Shown here in pieces: positions 55,892-64,000 of a DNA stretch of 64,000 bases. A program made the position numbers and the translations under genes. The notes below the pieces were generated by a model. The model was not told where the DNA came from and made no database searches. It saw nothing but the letters and a program-made list of their open reading frames with translations. Positions within the stretch are counted from its first letter, which is position 1. The number at the start of each line of letters is the position of its first letter. The DNA lies in NCBI GenBank assembly GCA_023548195.1, contig JAJHZJ010000399.1:6391100-6455099 (forward strand), in the 5' to 3' direction. This DNA comes from Bettongia penicillata ogilbyi (Eukaryota; Chordata; Mammalia; Diprotodontia; Potoroidae).

Positions 55892-56981
55892 ATGCAAAAA
55901 AATGGGGGAAAAGAATATGACAGTAAAAGCTTCCCTTTTTGGTGAGCAGGTATTTTCTTCCATCCTTTCAGATGACCTGGAACAATGTAAGTTTTCAGAG
56001 AAAGACTTAAAAGTCAAGGAACCTGCATGCAAAACCTCCATAATAAATATGCAATGGTCTCAGGACATAGAAGAGCTCAAAAAGGATTTTGAATATGAAG
56101 TAAGAGAGGTGGAGTAAAAATTGGGAAGAGAAAGGAGAATGATGCAAAAAACCATGCAAAGCGATTCAACAGCTGGCTAAAGCTGAAGAAATTAACACCT
56201 TTAAAAAGAGACCAACGCAAATGACAAAAGAGGCCTAAAAAGTCAAAGAAGAGAAGAAGGCTTTAAAGAGTAGAATTAGTCAAATGGAAAAAAGGTTCAA
56301 AAGCTCACTGAAGGAAATCGTTCTTTAAAATTTAGAATGGAGCAGATGGAAGCTAATGACTTTATGAGAAACAAAGAAATTACAAAACAAAAACAAAAGA
56401 ATGAAAAAATAGAAGACAATGTGAAAAATCTCATTGGAAAAACAGCTGTCCTTGAAAATCGATCCAGGAGAGACAATTTAAAAATTATGGGATTACCTGA
56501 AAGCCATGATCAAAAATATAGCCTAGACATCATCTTTCATGAAACCATTAAAAATACTGCCCAGATATTCTGGAACCAGAGGGTAAAATAAATATTCAAA
56601 GAATCCACCGATCACCACCTGGAAGAGATCTGAAAAGAAAAACCCTTAGGAATATTGCAACCAAATTCCATAGTTCCCAGCTCAATAAGAAAATATTGCA
56701 AGCAGCCAGAAACAATTCGATTATTGTTGAAATACAATAAGGATAACGCAGAAACTGGCAGCTTCTACATGAGGTGATTGAAGGGCTTGGAATCTGGTAT
56801 TCCAGAAGTCAAAGGAATGAGGACTAAAATCAAGAATCACCTACCCAGCAAAACTGAGTATAATATTTAAGGGGAAAAATGGTCATTCAATGAAATAGAG
56901 GACTTTCAAGTGTTCTTGATTAAAAGACTAGAACTGAAAAGAAAATTTTACTTTCAAACACAAGAATCAAAAGAAGCTTGA
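55892..56981 (+). pseudogene. ORF1p relic of HAL1-like copy H8
   Basis: ATG at 55892 or 55902 (MGEKNMTVKASLF in place of the NKTIExxF block). The acidic linker follows (LSDDLEQCKFSEKD), then the coil with breaks. 56337-56591 is open across the end of the coil and the RRM (MEQMEANDFMRNKEITKQ, RSRRDNLKIMGLPESHDQ). The C-terminal domain is frameshifted. The family stop TGA after QTQE is changed to TCA, so reading would go on to TGA at 56979-56981. Confidence 0.8.
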
Positions 56982-57106
56982 AAAGGTAAACAGGAAAGAG
57001 AAATCATAAGAGATTTACTAAAGCTGAACTGATTTCATTCCTACATGGAAAGATAGTATTTGTAACTCTTGAAACTTTTCTAAGTATTTGCGTAGCTAGA
57101 GGGATT

Positions 57107-57131
57107 TTGTGTGTGTGTGTGTGTGTGTGTG

Positions 57132-57209
<78 letters not shown>
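57107..57209. repeat. (TG)n(GA)n compound microsatellite in H8 3'UTR
   Basis: About 12 TG units then about 38 GA units. It lies at the family position, about 130 bases after the ORF1 end. Confidence 0.95.
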
Positions 57210-57212
<3 letters not shown>

Positions 57213-57470
57213 GCCACAGATTGAGGTGAATAGAAAGGGATGGTACTGAAGTAAATAAAATCAAGTGGGGAGAGAGGAACATATTGAGTGGAGAAAGGGA
57301 GAAATGGAATTCGGCAAATTGTCTCATAAAAAAAGACTAGAAAATGCTTTTTCAATGGAGGCGTAAAGGGGAAGATGAGAGGGAAAAAGTGAACTTCACT
57401 CTCATCACACTTGACTTAAGGAGGAAATAACCTGAACACTCAATTTGACACTACAGAATTCATTGTGAGG

Positions 57471-57874
57471 AATTGTTTTAAAGCTGTTTGGAGGGGGTAT
57501 TTTAGGGAAATCAGGTGTGTCCCTACCTTTACTTTGTCATCTAAGCTGTGCCTAGGTCTAATATTTATAGATTTCCACATAGACATAAATGTAATCTAAG
57601 CCAAGAGAGAAAAATAACAGAAATAACAAAAAAAGTACCAAGGTTGACTAAATCCTAAAACACAAAAAAAGAGTTACCATGAGAGGAATGAGAGTCAACA
57701 GAGGAAACCACAGAAATTGGAGGAGATATAAAATAATAATACAATGATGGATGCAAAAAAATCACAAGAACCAGAGAATATTGTTAAGAAGCTAACACTA
57801 AGAAGCATTAATAATATAATTTGATCAAAGAATAAAACAATAGGCATGTAGTTTGGGAATAAGAATATAATAAT
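57471..57874. other. Unassigned sequence, no gene seen
   Basis: A+T-rich with no recognised repeat or coding family. Confidence 0.4.
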
Positions 57875-57935
57875 TCAATTTTATTTTTAAAGTTTATTTG
57901 TTTTCGGTCTTCAGCATGTGCTTCCATAAATTTTC
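57875..57935 (-). mobile_element. L1 'D' 3' end, minus strand (split by H9)
   Basis: 'ttcaattttatttttaaagtttatttg' and the following 'tcttcagcatgtgcttccataaatttt' match a reversed L1 3' terminus. It continues at 60946 after H9. The perfect 16-bp duplicate gcttccataaattttc is at 57920-57935 and 60930-60945. Confidence 0.65.
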
Positions 57936-58975
57936 TTTCTTTTTTTTAAAATTTTATTTATTTATTTATTTATTTTTTTACATTCATTTTCACAAATTTT
58001 TGGGTTCCAAATTTTCTCCCCTTTTATCCCCTCCCCCACCCCAATACCCCAAAACAATCTAATTATCCCTATCTCCAATCTGCCCTCTCTTCTGTCATCC
58101 CTCCCTTCTCTTGTCTCCATCTTCTCTTTTCTCCTGTAGGGCCAGATGACTTTCTATTCCTCATTAACTGTATGTCTTCTTTCCTAGTAGCAACAACAAT
58201 ACTAAACAGTTGTTCCTAAAACTTTGAGTTCCAAATTCTCCCCATCCCTCCCTCCCCACCCATTCCCTTTGGGACGGCAGGCAATTCCATATAGGCCATA
58301 TCTGTGTAGTTTTGCAAATGACCTCCCTGATAGTCGTGTTGTGTAAGACTAACTGGATTACCATCCCTCCTAACCTGCCCCTCATTGTTTCTCTTCTGTC
58401 TTTTGATCCTGTCCCTCCCCAAGTGTTGACTTCAAATTGCTCCCTCCTCCCTTTGCCCTCCCTTCCATCATCCCCCCCCTTGCAATATCTCCTTCTCCCC
58501 CACTTTCTTATACTGTAAGATACGTTTTCATACCAAAATGAGTGTGCATTTCACTCCCTCATTTAGTCAAATGTGATGAGGGTAAACTTCTTGTTTTTGT
58601 TTTTTTTTCTCAGCTCTCCTCTTTTTCCCTCCACTAAGAAAAACTCCTACCTGCCTCTTAAATGACATACAGTTACCCCCCTTCCCTTTCCCTCTCTTTC
58701 CTCCCCCTACATTTCTCTCTCACCATTTACCTTAGTTTCTTTTAAGGTATGGTCCCATCTTATTCAGTTCAATCTGTGCTCTATCTCTGTATGTGTGTGC
58801 ATGTGTGTATGTGTGTGTATGCATGTACATGTGTGTGTGTGGTCCCACCAAGTACCCAGATACTGAAAAGTTTTAAGAGTTACAAATATTGTCTTTCCCT
58901 GTATGAATGTAAGCAGTTCACTTCTGGTAAGTCCCTTAAGACTTCTCTTTTCTGTTTCCTTTTTCATGCTTCTTC

Positions 58976-60076
58976 TCATTCTTGTGTTTGAAAGTCAAAT
59001 TTTCTTTTCAGCTCTGGTCTTTTCATTAAGAATGATTGAAAGTCCTCTGTTTCATTGAAAGACCATATTTTCCCTTGAAGTATTATACTCAGTTTAGCTG
59101 GGTAGGTGATTCTTGGTTTGAGTCCTAGTTCCTTTGCCTTCTGGAATATCCTATTCCACGCCCTTTGATCCCTTAATGTAGAAGTTGCTAGATCTTGGGT
59201 TATCCTGATTGTATTTCCACAGTACTGGAATTGTTTCTTTCTAGCTGCTTGCAAGATTTTTTCCTTGAGCTGGGAGTTCTGGAATTTGGCCACAATGTTC
59301 TGAGGAGTTTCTCTTTTTGGATCTCTTTCAGGTGGTGATCGATGGATTCTTTCAATACCTATTTTGCCCTCTGGTTCTAGAATGTCAGGGCAGTTTTCCT
59401 TGATAATTTCATGAAAGATGATGTCTAGGCTCTTTTTTTGATCATGAGTTTCAGGTAGTCCCATAATTTTTAAATTGTCTCTCCTGGATCTATTTTCCAG
59501 GTCAGTTGTTTTTCCCATGAGATATTTCACATTCTCTTCCATTTTTTCATTCTTTTGGTTTCGTTTGGTGATTTCTTGGTTTCTCGTAGTCATTAGACTC
59601 CATCTGTTCCATTCTAATTTTGAGAGAACTATTAAATTCAGTGAGCTTTTGAGCCTATTTTTCCATTTGGCTCATTCTGCTTTTGAAAACATTCTTCTCC
59701 TCATTGGCTTTTTGAACCTCTTTTGCCAATTGAGTGAGCCTATTTTTCAAGGTGTTAATTTCCTCAGCATTTTTTTGGGTCTCCTTTACCAAGGTATTGA
59801 CCCGATTTTCATACTTTTCTTGCATCTCTGACATTTCTCTTCCCAGTTTTTCCTCTACCTGTCTAACTTGCTTTTCAAAATCCTTTTTGAGCTCTTCCAG
59901 GGCCTGAGCCCACCCGCCACCCCCCCCTGGGGTGTCTGGGGTACTGAGGCCCCGCCCTCCACGTCTTTCCCTGATGGCAAGGATACGTCCTCCCCATCAG
60001 ATCCGAAGGTCGGGATCATTTGCATTTGTTGGAAAAAACTCTATAAAGTCTTATTTTTCTTCCCTTTTCTAGGCAT
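58976..60076 (-). pseudogene. ORF1p of HAL1-like copy H9, stops and frameshifts
   Basis: ATG at 60074-60076 gives MPRKGKKNKTL-stop-SFF. The TAG stands where H3 has ATAGAG (IE). A G-run of eight against six in H3 (near 59925) shifts the frame by two, another TAG falls in the coil near 59657, and a two-base loss near 59590 follows. From 59593 to 58976, 205 codons are open. They cover the coil end, the RRM (TDLENRSRRDNLKIMGLPETH) and the entire C-terminal domain (FQYCGNTIRITQDLATSTLRD, KPRITYPAKLSIILQ), ending KFDFQTQE-stop. This is the best preserved RRM and C-terminal domain in the window. Confidence 0.9.
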
Positions 60077-60206
60077 TTTCCCAGCCAGTTACTTGACTTC
60101 TGAGATTCCTTTCCACCCCCGCCTGGATCCGCCCAGCTAGTACTTGGCCTCTGAGATTTAAATGGGCTTTCCTCCTGCCGACTGTCAATCAGTGAGCTTT
60201 AGTTCA

Positions 60207-60430
60207 GGTGCTGGGGTGGGGGCAGGGCCGCCTCCCAGGCTCCGATCCCTCGGGGGCTTTATGTAGAGACTTTCAGGAATGGAGCGGGTGGGGGCGGGGT
60301 GGGTGGCCTGCCTCCCAAGCTCAGTTCCCTTGGAGGCTTTAAGCAGAAGCCTTCAGTAATAGAGCGGGATGGGGGCCAGGCCGTCTCCCAGGCTCAGCTC
60401 TGTCAGGTTTTATGCAGGAATCTTCCGTAA
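60207..60430 (-). repeat. Three tandem 5'UTR monomers of H9
   Basis: Units at about 60207-60280, 60281-60360 and 60361-60430. Each has a gtgggggc-type start, 'cctcccaggctc', 'tccct..ggggcttta' and a 'tcagtaat'-type end on the plus strand. Same number and order as in H3. Confidence 0.78.
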
Positions 60431-60906
60431 TGAAGATCCTGCCCACTGCTGGGGGATTCCTGTGTCCTGGTCCACTGCTGCCTCAGCCGCCACCCACACC
60501 TCTGCCCCCGCCGCTTCCTGCCCCTGTCTCTGCTGCCACCACTTCCTCCCGAGGGGGCCCAAGTCACGGAGACTCCCTGCTTCCCCTCTCCTCCAGCCTG
60601 GCCTTCTCTCTCACTGACCTGTAACTTCTGTGGGCGGAGGGACTTTCCCGGCTGCCGGAGCTTCCATCTCTGAAGCCTGTTCGGATCAGCTTCTCTGGGG
60701 CCATGGCCAGGGCAGCGCTGGGGGTGGGGTCCACTTTCCGGGGTGCGCTGGACCCTGGGGATGGGTCTCCAGGGCTCCCTGGAACGGAAATCTCTTCCAT
60801 TCTGTTTCTGCACACCTTGTATTGACCCAGAAGTTATGGGGGACTCTTTTTACATTAATTCTATGGACTTTTGGTTTCAGAGCTCATAAACGTGCGTCCT
60901 TCTACT

Positions 60907-60918
60907 CCGCCATCTTGG
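60907..60918 (-). promoter_or_regulatory. YY1-like site at 5' end of H9
   Basis: ccgccatcttgg is a full match to the YY1 core, at 12-23 bases from the element's 5' end. Confidence 0.55.
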
Positions 60919-60945
60919 CTCCGCCCCCCGCTTCCATAAATTTTC

Positions 60946-62418
60946 AATTTTCTCTCCCTGCCTTTGCTCCCTGCTCCCTAAGAGAGCATAGAATCTTATA
61001 TAGCCTCTACATACACAGACCCATTAAACATATTTTCACATCAGTCGTGTTGCATAAAAGAATTGGGAAGAATGACAGGAAACATGAGAAAGAAAATAAA
61101 AAAAAAAAACAAGAAAATTGTCTGCTTTTCTCCACATTCAATCTCCACAGGTTTTTCTCTGGATGCCAATGAAGTTTTCCATCATGAGTTATTCTGAATT
61201 GTCTTAGGTCCATACACTGCTGAGAAAGGCTGAGTATATCAAAGTCAATCACTGAAAAAAATGTCTCTGTCACTGTTTACTATGTATTCCTGCTTGTGCT
61301 GACTTCATTCAGCTTCAGTTAATATGTCTTGCCAGGTTTTTCTGATGTCCAACTGTTTATCATTTCTAATGGCACAATAATATTTCAGTACATTCATATA
61401 CTACAGCCTCATTAGCCTTTCCCCAACTGATGGACATCCCCTCAATTTCCAGTTTTTGGCGGACAGAGATGCTATAAATATTGTTGTATATGTGGGTCGT
61501 TGCCCTTTTTTATATTTTTTGGATAGAACCCTAGAAGTGGCATTGCTGTGTAAAAGGGTAGCACACTCTTATAGCTCTTTTGGCATATTTCAAAAATGCT
61601 CTCCAAATTGTTTGGATTAGTTCACAATTCCACCAACCATGAATGTGTGTTCCAATTTTCTGACATGTCCAAAATTTATCATTTTCTTGTTTATTCATGT
61701 TAGGCAACCCGAGAGGTGTGACAAGATAACTCAGAGTTGTTTGGATTTGCATTTCTCTAAACATAATTGATTTAGAATGACTTCAAGATATTTTTTCTCC
61801 CTGAAAACAGCCTGTTCATATATTTAACTATTTATCTACTGGAGAATGGCTTACATTATTATAAAATCAACCCATTTTCCTATATATTTTAGAAATTAAA
61901 CCTTTGTCCAAGACAGTGCTTGTAAATTTTTTCTAGTTTTCTGCTTCTTTCCTAATTGAAGTTGCATTGGCCTTATTTGTGTAAAAAATTTATAATTTAA
62001 TAAAATCAAAATTATCCATTTTTCACTTCATAATGTTCTCTATCTCTTGTTTTGACATAAATTCCTCCATTCTCTATAAATCTGACAAGTGTACTATTAC
62101 TTGTTCCCATAACTTTCTTCTAGTGTCAACTTTTCTATCTAAATCATGTACAAACTTGAGCTTTATTTTGGTAGACGGTGTCAGATTTTGGTCTATTCTC
62201 AGTTTCTGCCATACTGTTTTTCAGTTTTTCCAAGAGTTTTGTCAAATATTGCATTTTTGTTCAAGAAGCTGAGGTCTTTGGGTTTATCAAACAGTAGATT
62301 ACTGCAGTCATTAAATACTATGTCTTGTGTACCTAAACTATTTCAGTGATCTATTCCTCTGTTTCTTAGCCACTACCAAATAGTTATGATAATTGCTTCT
62401 TTATACCGCAATTTGAGG
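60946..62418 (-). mobile_element. L1 'D', body (3'UTR and ORF2 C-terminal part)
   Basis: Minus-strand L1. From the 3' side on the plus strand it reads 'ccatcatgagttattctgaattgtcttagg', 'ccccaactgatggacatcccctcaatttcc', 'gatgctataaatattg', 'ctccaaattgtttggattag', 'gtttggatttgcatttctctaa', then deeper ORF2 sequence ('ccttatttgtgtaaaaaatttataattt', 'ggtttatcaaacagtagattactgcag'). All frames are broken. It is 5'-truncated by L1 E at 62418. Confidence 0.82.
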
Positions 62419-64000
62419 ACTGAGGGGGTGGATCCAAGATAGTGGACTGAGAGCAACTACTCACCTAAGTTTTTAGACAAACTAAAGCAGATACCCCTAA
62501 AAATAGAATCTGACCCAATTTTAGCAGCAGAATCCAATAGGACACAGACTGTGGCAGTTTCACAGACAAGGACAGGCTGGAAGGTCAATGGGAAGGACCT
62601 GTTCCGCGGAGGTAGAGAAGCACACAGAGCACAGTGAAGCACGTCCTTGCAGGAGCAAGGGCCAGCAGGAATGCCCCAGGGAGGTCTAAGGCAGCAGCAC
62701 CATGGTAGAAGCTTGGGCAAAATAGTCCAGGATGGGAGTACAGCAGAACCAGGTGAGCGAGAGCTGTGGAGCCCCAGTTATTTGCAGCAGCTGCTTCTGA
62801 GACAATCAGCCTACAGATTAAATGCCTGTAAGTCACTTCCAAAATGGCAGAGTGTTCAGGAAATGCTCCCTCCCACTCCCCTTGTTGACCTTGAAAGAAC
62901 CATAAAATACTTCCCCAGAAAAATACTGAAACAGAGGGATCAGCAGAAGGGGCAAATAGTCTCATAGCGCTTGAGGTTAGGAAAACTGCTAAGGAGGATT
63001 CCTCTGGCTGTGGAAGAGGACCAGAGCTTTCCCAGACAGCCGCAGCTCAGTGAAGCAGGAAGTGATCCAGAGCTCCATGGGGCTGGAGCCTCACAAAAAC
63101 CAACAACAGGAACCCATGTGTGCCTCAGCACTCCAGGGGAAACGGGAAGATAATAGGGTAGTCAGGATGACAAACTGCTGAGCTTGTCTATTTTAGTTCA
63201 GCTGCAGAGATCTCTTGTGACTAGACCACACCTCCCCCACACTTAACAAGGTAGCTCCAGGGTTAATCCCTGGAAACTCACACAAAAAAGAATTCACCTG
63301 GCCTCTTCTTTTTCATATCAGTCAGCTCAGCACCAGGTTCTTTAGCTTCTAGATGAAAGAATCAGAGGACACAATACACAAAGTGTCATCCTCATGAGCA
63401 AGAAGCAAAGCAGGAATGAAAAGACCATAGGTGGTTCTGGTTAAACTTGTGGATTGTGTATCTATTATGAAATATAAAAGGGATACACATATATAGAGGG
63501 AGTGGTTACAAAGTAATTGATGTGATGATAAAAATGTAATATAAGGGTGCAAAGGGATTGTAACAGGAAATGAAAAAAGCAAGAGGCAGAAAAATGGTCA
63601 ATTATATCACAGAGAGAGGCACAATATTATATTTCAGTAGAGAGAAAAAGGGTAGGCAGATGACCATTGTTTAAGAGGTTCTCTCATCTGATTTGATTCA
63701 AGGAGGGAGCTATAAACTTAATTAAATATATAAATCTAACTAGTTGTATAGACAGTAGAAGGGGAAGTGGGGAAGAAAGGAGAGTGGAGGATAAAAGGGA
63801 GGTTTTGAAGTACTAAGGGTAAAGGAGAGTAAAAGGGAGGGGGATTGAAAGAAGGAAGGAAAGACTGCAGGAGGTGGTGGTCAATAATTGAAACTCTTTT
63901 ATGGAAGGCAATGGAGAAGGGAGAAATAAAAGTACAAACAGTGGGAAAGACAATGGAGGGAAAGACACAGATAGGAATAATAACTGAATTTGAATGGGAT
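62419..64000 (+). mobile_element. L1 'E' 5' part with ORF1 deletion, runs off the window
   Basis: 5' terminus gggggtggatccaagatagtgg, then a leader of about 950 bases. ATG at 63394-63396 starts MSKKQSRNEKTIG, the L1 ORF1 N-terminus. After about 13 codons ORF1 stops matching. The sequence passes into the G/A-rich ORF1-ORF2 spacer (63440-63960), and 'gataggaataataactgaatttgaatggga' (63970-63999) is the start of ORF2. The coiled coil, RRM and C-terminal domain of ORF1 are missing. Open frames in the leader (62647-62967, and antisense) have no family support. Confidence 0.65.

Larger units (their letters stand above)
55366..57470 (+). mobile_element. HAL1-like copy H8, both ends incomplete
   Basis: Leader from about 55366 without the terminal gccaagatgg motif, including a short CAG run (about 55478-55494). 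ORF1 is at 55892-56981. The 3'UTR carries a large TG/GA microsatellite, and similarity stops near 57470, about 450 bases short of the family 3' end. Confidence 0.78.
57936..60929 (-). mobile_element. HAL1-like ORF1-only retrotransposon, copy H9 (full length)
   Basis: 2.99 kb, the longest copy, with a perfect 16-bp target duplication. The 5' terminus is ccgccatcttggctccgcc on the plus strand, followed by a G+C-rich 5'UTR with three tandem monomers (60207-60430). ORF1 is at 58976-60076. The 3'UTR has a short TG-type microsatellite (58785-58845), and the tail is (TTTA)n with T-runs (57943-57980). The sister copy is H3. No ORF2. Confidence 0.93.

Noticed and set aside
62647..62967. Overlapping open frames of about 100-126 codons on both strands
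   Set aside because: They lie in the G+C-richer 5' leader of L1 E. Open frames on both strands of a leader are not evidence of a gene, and no domain is recognisable.

Overview
This 64 kb window looks like gene-poor, intergenic marsupial nuclear DNA. The main evidence is the repeat content: L1 ORF1/ORF2 relics, CORE/MIR-type SINEs including one whose 3' end resembles an RTE/BovB tail, a second SINE with a 'ccttcattcttgaagag' core, and many TG/CA/TA microsatellites. I cannot fix the species. I found no intact host gene, exon set, tRNA, rRNA, CRISPR array or prokaryotic operon. Nearly every longer open frame is a retrotransposon relic, its antisense, or a translated microsatellite.

The dominant element is an ORF1-only L1 derivative of about 2.9 kb ('half-L1', HAL1-like). 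It has a G+C-rich 5'UTR starting with a gccaagatgg-type motif, one ORF of about 366 codons (basic N-terminus, acidic linker, coiled coil, RRM and C-terminal domain of L1 ORF1p), a 1.0-1.1 kb G/A-rich 3'UTR, and an (AAAT)n-type tail. There is no ORF2. I count nine copies: H1 (1010-3853, -), H2 (12556-13690 plus 16646-18331, -), H3 (13691-16630, +), H4 (26323-29173, +), H5 (36071-38981, -), H6 (43169-45008 plus 51541-52640, +), H7 (53628-54945, +), H8 (55366-57470, +) and H9 (57936-60929, -). All have broken ORF1 frames. H3 and H9 form the least diverged subfamily seen and carry three tandem promoter-region monomers where other copies have one.

Layout. 1-4 kb: an L1 3' end split by H1. 4-10 kb: mostly unique sequence with SINEs and a hAT-like MITE. 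10-20.7 kb: an L1 lacking most of ORF2, a possible retrocopy, H2 split by H3, then L1 5' and 3' fragments. 20.7-26.3 kb: mainly unique sequence with old SINEs, an endogenous-retrovirus integrase relic and two related LTR-like blocks. 26.3-29.2 kb: H4 inside an older repeat. 29-33.7 kb: SINEs and a second hAT-like MITE. 33.7-53.6 kb: a deep nest in which an old L1 is split by a minus-strand L1 holding H5, followed by L1 'A' split by H6, which is itself split by a 6.5 kb L1 'C' with a 5' inversion. 53.6-64 kb: H7, H8, L1 'D' split by H9, and an L1 'E' running off the edge.

The target-site duplications give a relative order of insertion: H1 into an L1, H3 into H2, H4 into an older repeat, H5 into a minus-strand L1, H6 into L1 A, L1 C into H6, and H9 into L1 D. 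The copies carry no enzymes of their own, so they were presumably mobilised by autonomous L1s like those whose remains surround them. This is inference.
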